Assembly (NCBI GenBank): GCA_910578525.1
Contig: CAJTRF010000028.1
Location: 1-10,061, forward strand
Reading direction: 5' to 3'
Length of the DNA stretch: 10,061 nt
Source of the DNA: an uncultured Mycoplasmatales bacterium
Lineage (GTDB): Bacteria; Bacillota_I; Bacilli_A; Mycoplasmatales; Mycoplasmoidaceae
Shown here: in pieces, positions 1-6,181 of the stretch
Layout: each line of letters starts with the position of its first letter
Position numbering within the stretch: the first letter of the stretch is position 1
Notes under the pieces: model-generated
Databases searched by the model: none
Told to the model about the DNA's origin: nothing
The model's input: only the letters and a program-made list of their open reading frames with translations
Made by a program: the position numbers and the translations under genes

Positions 1-2133
1 AATATTTTATCAACAACTGAATATAATCATTTAAATGATTATAATGATTTAAATTATGACCCAAAACTTTGTTGTAAACCTATTAACCCTAAAGAACAAA
101 AAGAAAAAGATTGGACAGAAATATATTATAGTGATTTCGAAACTGATACAACAATTTCTCCTCATCGACCTTATTTGAATTGTACAGTTCATCGAAATAA
201 AGAAAAAATTATAACAAAAACATTTATTGGAACAAATATTGCAAATGAGTTATTGGATTATTTAGAAAATGGTTCACTAACTTATTTTCATAATTTAAAA
301 TATGATTGTTGTTTCTTTATTAATAATGATGGATGGAATGTTCAAATAACAGAGAGAAATGGAACAACATTACAAATAATTATGACAAAATACAATGGAA
401 AACAAATCGAAAAACGTTTGACATTCAGAAATAGTTATTCAATTATTCCTTCGGCATTAAAAAATTTCGCTGAAATGTTTCATTTAAATGTTCATAAGGA
501 GGTGATGGCGTATAAAATTTATAACGAAAAGAACCTGAATCGAAAAAAAGTTTCAGCACTTGAATTCCAATTACAATACTATTTAGAAAACAAAGATAAG
601 AAATCATTAAAAGAAATTAAAAGTGATTGGAGACAATTAATTGATAATTCAATTTCATCTAATTCATTTATTAAAGATAAATTAGAGATAGATATTTTAA
701 AATACGCTCAATTTTATTGTAAAAAGGATTGTATAGTTTTGATGAAAGGAATAGAGAAATTCAATAATGATTTAAACAGTGTATTTAAAGAAACTGATAC
801 AAAAATGCTTGGAGTTCATAATTTTATTTCGATTAGTGCTATTGGTTATCGTTTTGCTTTGAATTATGGGTGTTTTGATGGTTGTTTTGAATTGACTGGG
901 AAACCACAGAATTTTATTTTACGTTGCATTTCAGGAGGAAGAACAATGACTGCCAATAATGAAAAACACATTGTTGAAGGAAGAATTCAAGACTTTGATG
1001 CAGTTTCATTGTATCCATCAGCAATGAGTATTATGAATGGAGTACCAAAAGGAAAACCAAAAATAATACCCAAAAACATAACAACTAAAGGTTTATTAAA
1101 ATATGATACATTTTTTGCTGAAATTAATATTAAATTCCTCAAATGCAAATCCAATTATGAATATAAATTTGGTCAAGTATTTCATTTTAATGAAGCTGGA
1201 AGTAAAATATTTTGTAATCAACCAATAAACCATTTTTATTTAGATAAAGTAGCTTTCATGGATTTATTAGAATTTTATGAAATGGATTATGAATTCATTA
1301 GAGGATATTATTTTAATGAAGGATTCAATAATAAAATAAATGATTTCATCACAAAATTATTCAATTTGCGATTAAAATATAAAAAAGAAAAGAATCCATT
1401 AGAAAAAACAATAAAACTTCTTTTGAACTCTATTTATGGTAAATCAATATTGAAAGCAACTGAATGTGAAAGTAAATGTATTCCAAAAGAGAACTTATAT
1501 AAATACATTTGGAAGAATTATAATTTTATTAAAGAAGTTATTGAAGAACCATCAATAAATAATGTGTATGTCAAAAGAATAAAAGCAATCAATGAACATT
1601 TTAATTTACCTCAATTTGGTGCTTCTGTACTGAGTTGGTCAAAACATTTGATGAATCAAGTTATTGGAACAGCAGAACAAAATGGAATCAACATTTATTA
1701 CCAAGATTGTGATAGTCTTCATATTATGGAGGATGATGTTGAAAGACTTTCAAAAATATATGAACAAAAATATAATAAACAATTAATAGGAACCCAAATG
1801 ACACAATTTCATTGTGATTTCGATTCATTTGAGGGTTCAATTGGTGCTGTTTATTCTAGAAAACTAATTGCATTGGGAAAGAAAAGTTATTTAGATATTT
1901 TAGTTGATGAAAAAGGTAATGAAGGTTATCATATTCGAATGAAAGGAATTCCCAAACAAGTCATCATCAATAAAGTCAAAAGAATGAATATAACCGTTGA
2001 AGAACTTTATGAAAGAATGTATAATGGTGAAGAAATTGAATTTAATCTACTTGATGGAACCAATTGTTTTAAAAAGACTAAATGTTTTCAGCAAATTAAT
2101 TTATCTTCATTCATTAGAAGAGTTCATTTTTAA
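1..2133 (+). CDS. polB: Protein-primed family B DNA polymerase, 5' partial
   Basis: Replicates the element's linear DNA; the family adds nucleotides to a terminal protein primer and proofreads with a 3'-5' exonuclease. The frame is open from base 1, so the start is outside the window; the visible part is 710 residues. Exonuclease motifs: ExoI D45-F-E47, ExoII HNLKYD ending at D102, ExoIII Y239-x3-D243. A GG(R) linker follows (SGGRT, bases 931-945). Polymerase motifs: A DFDAVSLYPS (331-340), B K472-x3-NSIYG480, C YQDCDS (567-572; Cys replaces the usual Thr), and the late K628-S-Y630. All catalytic acids are intact. The long A-to-B interval leaves room for the TPR insertions of protein-primed enzymes. 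Any N-terminal terminal-protein or other domain cannot be seen. It is the only plus-strand gene and converges on the capsid gene block, overlapping the small basic protein gene by 27 bases. Identification as PolB is firm; assignment to the Polinton subgroup comes from the neighbours. Confidence 0.95.
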   Translation, partial: NILSTTEYNHLNDYNDLNYDPKLCCKPINPKEQKEKDWTEIYYSDFETDTTISPHRPYLNCTVHRNKEKIITKTFIGTNIANELLDYLENGSLTYFHNLKYDCCFFINNDGWNVQITERNGTTLQIIMTKYNGKQIEKRLTFRNSYSIIPSALKNFAEMFHLNVHKEVMAYKIYNEKNLNRKKVSALEFQLQYYLENKDKKSLKEIKSDWRQLIDNSISSNSFIKDKLEIDILKYAQFYCKKDCIVLMKGIEKFNNDLNSVFKETDTKMLGVHNFISISAIGYRFALNYGCFDGCFELTGKPQNFILRCISGGRTMTANNEKHIVEGRIQDFDAVSLYPSAMSIMNGVPKGKPKIIPKNITTKGLLKYDTFFAEINIKFLKCKSNYEYKFGQVFHFNEAGSKIFCNQPINHFYLDKVAFMDLLEFYEMDYEFIRGYYFNEGFNNKINDFITKLFNLRLKYKKEKNPLEKTIKLLLNSIYGKSILKATECESKCIPKENLYKYIWKNYNFIKEVIEEPSINNVYVKRIKAINEHFNLPQFGASVLSWSKHLMNQVIGTAEQNGINIYYQDCDSLHIMEDDVERLSKIYEQKYNKQLIGTQMTQFHCDFDSFEGSIGAVYSRKLIALGKKSYLDILVDEKGNEGYHIRMKGIPKQVIINKVKRMNITVEELYERMYNGEEIEFNLLDGTNCFKKTKCFQQINLSSFIRRVHF

Positions 2134-2376
2134 TTTCTTTAACTCATTGAACTCATTTCTTTTTCTCAATCTATATTCTTTTTGTTGTTTTCTTCTGGCT
2201 TCCTTTCTTTCTTCATCATTTGCATATTTTGTTTTTCTACCTCTTTTCTTATTTTTCTCTTCTTCAATTGGTTTATCAATAACAGTCATATTTTCAATTG
2301 ACTTTGATTTAGATAGTTTTTTGATGATTTTGGTTTGTTTAAACTCTTCAAAATTTATTTTGTTGTTATCACTCAT
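2107..2376 (-). CDS. Small basic protein with AT-hook-like and charged helical segment
   Basis: 89 residues, function not recognised. The N-terminal half is polar. A KKRGRK cluster (about residues 43-48) resembles an AT-hook core, and the rest up to about residue 82 is a highly charged Lys/Arg/Glu helix (EERKEARRKQQKEYRLRKR), as in small nucleic-acid-binding proteins and bZIP basic regions. Short proteins with a GRK-x-KYA-x-(D/E)EE-R-x-EARR pattern recur in giant viruses and Polinton-like elements; this is from memory, not a search. A role in DNA binding or genome condensation is inferred. The start is supported by a T-rich tract and TTTAAAA directly before the ATG. The stop is TGA, unlike the TAA of most neighbours, and lies inside the 3' end of the oppositely oriented polymerase gene. 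Confidence 0.75.
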   Translation of the reverse strand: MSDNNKINFEEFKQTKIIKKLSKSKSIENMTVIDKPIEEEKNKKRGRKTKYANDEERKEARRKQQKEYRLRKRNEFNELKKLKMNSSNE

Positions 2377-2410
2377 TTTTAAATTGATAAAAAAAATAAA
2401 ATAAAAAAAT
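2377..2410 (-). promoter_or_regulatory. T-rich tract plus TTTAAAA before ATG
   Basis: Reading the minus strand, two T runs are followed by TATCAATTTAAAA and then the ATG of the small basic protein. It is the same T-tract/TTTAAA arrangement seen before the other minus-strand genes. It has the longest T-rich stretch of the set, and a TCA lies 11 bases before the ATG. Confidence 0.45.
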
Positions 2411-2423
2411 TAATTAGCTATTT

Positions 2424-2948
2424 TTAATCGATTACATATTTCAAACAAAGATGATAATTTTGTGTTAGTGTGTTGAATTCTTTATTAAAAACTTGTTTGA
2501 AGTCCATTACAATCTCACCATTTTCTTTAATGATTTTAATTGCATCAATTTTCTTTATTGGATTTGTTTTAGCAGAACAACAACCTACTTCTTCATTAAT
2601 AAAAATTTCAACTGACTCTACTTTCAACATATTTTTAATGATTTCCTTTAAAGAATCGATTGGAACAATAATACAATTTTTGGAAATCAAATTAACAATA
2701 AGTGCTTTATCTTGATGCAATAATATTTTTGCATAAGTTTCTAAAATTATATTTCTAACATCAATGAATTTTTCTTCTTTTTCTTCATTTAATTCAACAT
2801 CTCTAGTTATCACAATTTCTTCTTTTCCATCATCACGTTTATTAATTATAATATTATTAGTCAAATTATTAGTAGATTGACTTGCTGCTGATGGTTCTAA
2901 TGAAATATTTGCATTAACACCATTTGTTAAATTCCTTTTCTTAATCAT
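2424..2948 (-). CDS. Hypothetical element protein, 174 aa
   Basis: Not recognised. Residues 1-45 are Asn/Ser-rich and probably disordered (NANISLEPSAASQSTNN). From about 48 the sequence alternates charged and aliphatic residues (EEIVITRDVELNEEKEEKF), then gives a helix-like stretch (IRNIILETYAKILL type) and an apparently folded alpha/beta region to the C-terminus with a Cys-Cys pair (GCCSAKTNP, about 122-130). There is no signal peptide or transmembrane segment. Isoleucine and lysine are abundant, in keeping with the AT-rich DNA. Coding status is supported by length, by the T-tract/CATTAAAAC motif just before the ATG, and by tight spacing: 24 bases from the upstream gene and 47 from the downstream one. 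Being in the capsid gene block, it could be a virion or assembly protein; this is inference from position only. Confidence 0.75.
   Translation of the reverse strand: MIKKRNLTNGVNANISLEPSAASQSTNNLTNNIIINKRDDGKEEIVITRDVELNEEKEEKFIDVRNIILETYAKILLHQDKALIVNLISKNCIIVPIDSLKEIIKNMLKVESVEIFINEEVGCCSAKTNPIKKIDAIKIIKENGEIVMDFKQVFNKEFNTLTQNYHLCLKYVID
2425..2434. repeat. Perfect 10-bp palindrome at a stop codon
   Basis: TAATCGATTA reads the same on both strands and overlaps the TAA stop of the 174-residue protein gene. It may contribute to a 3'-end hairpin or be chance; at this length in AT-rich DNA chance is realistic. Confidence 0.4.
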
Positions 2949-2972
2949 GTTTTAATGAAAAATAAAAAAATT
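2949..2972 (-). promoter_or_regulatory. T-tract plus CATTAAAA motif before ATG
   Basis: On the minus strand: seven T, A, five T, then CATTAAAAC and the ATG. The whole 24-base gap between two genes is this motif. It is nearly superimposable on the motif at 3363-3387 (T-run, AATTTT, CATTAAAG, ATG), the best-matched pair in the window. TCATTA is also reminiscent of the Trichomonas initiator element. Confidence 0.55.
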
Positions 2973-3362
2973 TTAAGAATAATTAATTGGTCCTTTATCT
3001 TGTTCTTTTGATGAGCCTTGAATTGGTTCTTTCAAAGGTTTATTCAAATAAGGAGGTAAAACTGGAGCTTCTTTAACAAAATCATTCCTTAAAAAAATTC
3101 CATTATCAGTTATTGAACAAGGAGGTTCAATTGATGGTTTTGTTATTCGTTGTCCCATTTTTGGTCTTTTAACTGTTTCTTGTTGAATTACTTTTATTTT
3201 TGGTCTATTGTAATAAGGATTGAATGTGATTGAATAAGTGTTATCATTTGTAAAAACACCATAATCCTCAAAATCAATATTTGCTTCTATTTGAGCACCT
3301 TGATTAAACATTTGACCTTCAGTTCCAACAATTACAGCATCCGGATGTCGATATTGATTCAT
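2973..3362 (-). CDS. Hypothetical element protein, 129 aa, proline-rich C-terminus
   Basis: Not recognised. The N-terminal half (about 1-55) looks beta-rich and folded: HPDAVIVGTEGQMF, then NIDFEDYGVFTNDN and YSITFNPYY. The C-terminal half is basic, then proline-rich and probably extended (SIEPPCS, EAPVLPPYLNKPLKEPIQ). One cysteine, no membrane segment. Length and composition would suit a small virion protein that binds the capsid shell through an extended tail, but no family match was recognised. It starts 25 bases after the endonuclease stop. Its ATG follows one of the clearest T-tract/CATTAAAG motifs in the window, which supports the chosen start and a real gene. Confidence 0.75.
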   Translation of the reverse strand: MNQYRHPDAVIVGTEGQMFNQGAQIEANIDFEDYGVFTNDNTYSITFNPYYNRPKIKVIQQETVKRPKMGQRITKPSIEPPCSITDNGIFLRNDFVKEAPVLPPYLNKPLKEPIQGSSKEQDKGPINYS

Positions 3363-3387
3363 CTTTAATGAAAATTAAAAAAATTGT
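3363..3387 (-). promoter_or_regulatory. T-tract plus CATTAAAG motif before ATG
   Basis: The minus strand reads a run of seven T, AATTTT, CATTAAAG, ATG, filling the gap between the endonuclease stop and the next start. TTTAAT and ATTAAA flank GAAA on the plus strand, a 6-bp inverted repeat within the motif. It matches the motif at 2949-2972 almost base for base. Confidence 0.55.
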
Positions 3388-3996
3388 TTAATCAATATTG
3401 TATTGATATTTGAATGTATGAATATAAACTGAAACTTTTTTTCTGTTTTTATCACGAGTCATTATCAATTCTCTTCCACTTTTAGTCCTATTAATATACA
3501 TCACTCGATATAATTTATCTGTTATTCTTTGATAAAATATATCTTTATTTGCTTCTTCATCAAAGTAATAATAATATTCTTTTTCATTAAATTCTTTTCT
3601 TTCTATTGTTGTATTGTAATGAGTGATTTCAATTGCTTCATCAGGAATGTTATCAACAAACTCATATTCTATTCCATTCCTTGACGAAACATTTTTCATG
3701 TTTTCACTTTGATTGGTCCATCTCAAGTTTTCCAAATGATAATCTGTTCTGTCATGATTAATATGGTCTATTTGTGGTAGATTTTTAGGATTTGGAATTA
3801 ATTGTTTTGCAATTAAAATGTGTTTTTGTATTTTCATTGCATTTAATGAAACACAAGGATAACCATTTTTATTAATATTTTCTTTAATAACATATTTATC
3901 ATTTTTCCTTCTGATTGTGAATGGGTATTGATTTAAAATTTCGTATTTATCTTCATAGTCTTTTAATGGGACGAAATCAATTATTTGTTCAGTCAT
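3388..3996 (-). CDS. NUMOD4/HNH homing-type endonuclease
   Basis: Free-standing HNH nuclease, 202 residues, expected to nick or cut DNA with a single metal at the beta-beta-alpha-metal site. Residues 6-30 (DFVPLKDYEDKYEI, then QYPFTIRR) resemble the NUMOD4 DNA-binding module. The HNH_3 core follows: H59 (QKHILIAKQLIPNP), D77-H78-I in PQIDHINHDRTD, and N90 in HLENLRW, with NQSEN after it. The expected core residues are present, so it may be active. Residues 110-202 form an extra C-terminal region (EYEFVDNIPDEAIEI onward) that I associate from memory with HNH proteins of Trichomonas; unverified. It sits directly behind the capsid gene, with its own T-tract/CTTTTAAA motif before the ATG. Such genes are usually selfish passengers, so it may be a recent insertion and not a structural part of the element. 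Confidence 0.9.
   Translation of the reverse strand: MTEQIIDFVPLKDYEDKYEILNQYPFTIRRKNDKYVIKENINKNGYPCVSLNAMKIQKHILIAKQLIPNPKNLPQIDHINHDRTDYHLENLRWTNQSENMKNVSSRNGIEYEFVDNIPDEAIEITHYNTTIERKEFNEKEYYYYFDEEANKDIFYQRITDKLYRVMYINRTKSGRELIMTRDKNRKKVSVYIHTFKYQYNID
3391..3407 (-). repeat. Hairpin at the endonuclease stop codon
   Basis: ATCAATA and TATTGAT flank a 3-base loop (7-bp stem) and end immediately before the TAA stop; a T run follows on the transcribed strand. It could mark the mRNA 3' end. With only one G:C pair, chance cannot be excluded. Confidence 0.4.
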
Positions 3997-4029
3997 TTTA
4001 AAAGAAAAATAAAAAATTAAATAAAAAAT
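3997..4029 (-). promoter_or_regulatory. T-tract plus CTTTTAAA motif before the endonuclease ATG
   Basis: The minus strand shows two T-rich runs, then ATTTTTCTTTTAAA and the ATG. The gap between the capsid stop and this start (64 bases) is the longest within the minus-strand block. It holds this motif and a second T-rich stretch (4041-4060) just behind the capsid stop that has no gene directly after it. Confidence 0.5.
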
Positions 4030-4060
4030 GAAGGGCTATAAAAATTGAAAATTAAAAAAT

Positions 4061-5635
4061 TTAATCACGAGATGTCAAATCATAGCTTCCAAGTCGAACC
4101 AATGATGGTTGTCCATTTTGTTGAACAAGTATTGATATAGAAGAATCGAATAAAACACATAAAAGAGGGGGACAATCAACTTTTTCAGCAAATGTACCTT
4201 CTCCTGTTTTTTGAGTTATGTTCATTTCAAAGTTAATTGGGGACAAAGATGTTAATCCTTCTTGAAAAGTGTTGTCAGTTTCAGTTGCCAATCCAATAAA
4301 GAAGCTTGTTCTATCATTTGAATACAACCCTGTATTTTCATTATATGCTTCAGTATTAGTTAATGATTGAATAACTTCTTTATTAAATCCACTTTGTGTT
4401 GAATTCATATTCATTGCGTTTTGACAATATTCAATAAATTCTGGTGAAGAACCAGTCGTTGAAAATGGTTTTGCATGAATGTTTCCAAAAGCTCCCGCAT
4501 TTAAAGTAAATGAATTAAATAGAGGGTTTTTGAAGACCGTGTGATGAGTGTGTTTTAAAGGAAATAGACAAAAGATTGAATCGACAAATCGTGGTGTCAA
4601 AGTAATAGTTGATTTATCAACATCATTCTTCAATGCTTTTGTTGTTGTATAAATAGCAAGTGTTTGAGTAGGAAATGTTAATGGATTTAAAGGATTAGAA
4701 TATCGTTGAACAAGCATGTTATAAATATTGTTTTCAATTCCAAAACAAGGGATGATAGAAAGACAATCATTAACTTTATAATCACTGACTTGAAATGTTC
4801 GTGATTCTGAATGAATTGTTTGTGGTGTTGATTGACTTGCAGCTGTTGATTTTGTCCAACATTTAATTGGTTCACCTATTTGAACAAATTCTGTTGTGAT
4901 TGGGTCTAATTTAATTGATGCTAATTCATATGGATTATTTAATAAATTCAAATCGGGACCACAAGGGCAACAAACCATTCCAGCACAACTAAAATATAAT
5001 CTCAACTCTAATTTTCCACAAAAAGCTGGAAGATATTTAATGTTTGATAAAGGTAGAAATCTTTTGATGTCTATCTTTAACGGAATATTAATTGTTTTTT
5101 CAGTTATTCCATTCCATTTAACAATTACACCGCACATATTATTTCTTTTATTTTTCCATACATCTTTGTGTCTTGTTTTTGAGTAAACATCAGCACTCTT
5201 AATTAATTCATTATCGCAACATGATGTTAAGAATGATTCTTCAATTGCAAAGTTTTGAGTATAAATACTAATTCCATTACTAACTATTTCATATTTTTCA
5301 ACAGCATCTCGAGCGTCTTTAAATCCAAACCAAACCTTATCAAATGTTGATTCTGTGAATTTTTCTTCACCTTTGATTTTTAATTTAACTTCCAAATCAG
5401 CTTTGATAAATCCATTATATAAATCAGCTGTATTTTGACTTGTTGGGCTAATAATTACAGATGTAAATGAACCAGCTTGAATTGGTGGAGAAGGTGAATA
5501 ACTTGTTTGAGGGTTGATTGTATATTGTTTATTTGTATCAGATAAAGCAATACAATTATCGACTATATCAAAATATGAAGCTATTTGGGTTATAACTTCA
5601 CCACTAGTTCTAAAATTTTGTTCACTGTTTATCAT
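4061..5635 (-). CDS. Major capsid protein, double jelly-roll type
   Basis: Candidate major capsid protein, 524 residues, which would trimerise into the hexagonal capsomers of an icosahedral shell. Supporting features: length in the range of Polinton, virophage and adintovirus MCPs; beta-rich, cysteine-containing composition; no signal peptide or catalytic motif; and a mid-protein block INIPLKIDIKRFLPLSNIKYLPAFCGKLELRLYF (written here as INIPLKIDIKRF then LPLSNIKYLPAF then CGKLELRLYF, about 182-215) of the kind that begins the second part of many double-jelly-roll capsid proteins. The C-terminal strands (DCPPLLCVLFDSSISILV, 487-504) also suit this fold. Cys217, 222, 223 and 225 form a tight cluster (CAGMVCCPC), an oddity. 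The gene lies 33 bases after the proline-rich protein gene, and its ATG follows TTTCTTTAAAAAGA, the local version of the shared motif. The fold is inferred from pattern and context; a structure prediction would decide. Confidence 0.82.
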   Translation of the reverse strand: MINSEQNFRTSGEVITQIASYFDIVDNCIALSDTNKQYTINPQTSYSPSPPIQAGSFTSVIISPTSQNTADLYNGFIKADLEVKLKIKGEEKFTESTFDKVWFGFKDARDAVEKYEIVSNGISIYTQNFAIEESFLTSCCDNELIKSADVYSKTRHKDVWKNKRNNMCGVIVKWNGITEKTINIPLKIDIKRFLPLSNIKYLPAFCGKLELRLYFSCAGMVCCPCGPDLNLLNNPYELASIKLDPITTEFVQIGEPIKCWTKSTAASQSTPQTIHSESRTFQVSDYKVNDCLSIIPCFGIENNIYNMLVQRYSNPLNPLTFPTQTLAIYTTTKALKNDVDKSTITLTPRFVDSIFCLFPLKHTHHTVFKNPLFNSFTLNAGAFGNIHAKPFSTTGSSPEFIEYCQNAMNMNSTQSGFNKEVIQSLTNTEAYNENTGLYSNDRTSFFIGLATETDNTFQEGLTSLSPINFEMNITQKTGEGTFAEKVDCPPLLCVLFDSSISILVQQNGQPSLVRLGSYDLTSRD

Positions 5636-5668
5636 TCTTTTTAAAGAAATAAAAAAAAAGAAAACAAT
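5636..5668 (-). promoter_or_regulatory. T9 tract plus TTTAAA before the capsid ATG
   Basis: On the minus strand a run of nine T is followed by ATTTCTTTAAAAAGA and the ATG of the major capsid protein. TTTAAA here is part of a 5-bp inverted repeat (TCTTT/AAAGA, 5636-5647). TTTAAA lies 5 bases before the ATG, slightly farther than at the other genes. Confidence 0.45.
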
Positions 5669-6115
5669 TTAAAGAAAATCAGAAAACACATTATTTCTTC
5701 TTCTTGGAATTGGTTTTGGTTCTTCAATTGGTTGTGAAACAGGAACAGAATTTCTTTTATTAAGTTCTTTATTCATAACTTCTTTAATCATTTTCTTTTG
5801 TTCCTTCTTTTCTCTTTTCAATCTCATTTCTTGACCTAATGCTCTTAATTCAGATAATATTTCATAATTAATATCATTTGATGGAGGAGGAGGAGAATTG
5901 TGTTTCTGTTTAATTGGTTTTGGTTCTTCAACTGGTTCTTCTTCAATTGGTTTTGGTTCTTCAACTGGTTTCTCTTTTAATGGTTGTTTTCTTGGTTTAA
6001 CAATATATTTATTTTCTTTTTTAGTGGGGAAAACTTCAAATAATTCATCTTCCCGACCATTTATCCAATTTTGTATTACTTGTAATCTTTTTGAACCTCT
6101 TAAATGTTTTGTCAT
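5669..6115 (-). CDS. Proline/lysine-rich presumed virion core or scaffold protein
   Basis: 148 residues, not assigned to a named family. Three parts are visible. Residues 1-43 form a compact, folded-looking block (RGSKRLQVIQNWINGRED, then FEVFPTKKENKYIVKPR). Residues 44-75 are a low-complexity stretch of EEPKPI/EEPVEEPKPI repeats and a PPPP run. Residues 83-125 are a charged predicted coiled coil (NYEILSELRALGQEMRLKR, then EKKEQKKMIKEVMNKELNKR). One more PIEEPKPIPRRRN copy stands near the C-terminus. The net charge is positive, as expected of a DNA-contacting internal virion protein or a scaffold. It lies between the pVI-like gene and the capsid gene, which fits a morphogenesis role; that role is inferred. 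The ATG follows T-rich sequence ending TTTTTAA, supporting the start. Confidence 0.75.
   Translation of the reverse strand: MTKHLRGSKRLQVIQNWINGREDELFEVFPTKKENKYIVKPRKQPLKEKPVEEPKPIEEEPVEEPKPIKQKHNSPPPPSNDINYEILSELRALGQEMRLKREKKEQKKMIKEVMNKELNKRNSVPVSQPIEEPKPIPRRRNNVFSDFL
5912..5970 (-). repeat. 26-bp direct repeat within the proline-rich gene
   Basis: A 26-base unit beginning AATTGGTTTTGGTTCTTCAA occurs exactly at 5912-5937 and 5945-5970 (33-base offset), with a one-mismatch copy at 5708-5733. It encodes the (P)VEEPKPI motif. The offset of eleven codons keeps the frame, so copies can be gained or lost without a frameshift. Confidence 0.85.
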
Positions 6116-6129
6116 TTAAAAATAAATAA
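6116..6129 (-). promoter_or_regulatory. T-rich TTTTTAA before ATG
   Basis: On the minus strand TTTATTTATTTTTAA abuts the ATG of the proline-rich protein, giving TTTTTAAATG at the junction. It directly abuts the left arm of the 14-bp inverted repeat at 6130-6181, so a promoter-like element and a possible 3'-end hairpin of the previous gene are juxtaposed. Confidence 0.4.
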
Positions 6130-6181
6130 AAAAGTGGTAAAAACCATAATTTACCTATTTTTTCTTATTTTTACCACTTTT
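6130..6181 (-). terminator. Perfect 14-bp inverted repeat straddling the pVI-like stop codon
   Basis: AAAAGTGGTAAAAA (6130-6143) and its exact complement TTTTTACCACTTTT (6168-6181) flank a 24-base loop. In the minus-strand transcript the first arm covers the last codons of the pVI-like gene, the TAG stop is in the loop, and the second arm lies in the intergenic gap. It is the longest and least AT-biased inverted repeat seen here. A 3'-end processing or termination hairpin, like the palindromes at mimivirus polyadenylation sites, is the favoured reading. The repeat is directly visible; its function is inferred. Confidence 0.6.

Noticed and set aside
175..177. TTG at 175 as the start of the polymerase
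   Set aside because: The frame is open upstream to base 1 and contains the essential ExoI motif DFE (133-141), so the gene begins outside the window.
1997..2404. 135-residue plus-strand frame across the polymerase end
   Set aside because: It is antisense to the small basic protein and rich in Phe/Leu/Ser, the typical shadow of a Lys/Glu-rich AT-rich gene; no motif before its ATG.
4041..4048. AAAATTGA, the mimivirus early promoter motif
   Set aside because: A single copy on the plus strand in a gap where genes run on the minus strand; expected by chance in such AT-rich DNA.
4687..4875. 62-residue minus-strand frame inside the capsid gene
   Set aside because: Alternative frame wholly within the capsid coding region, with no upstream motif.
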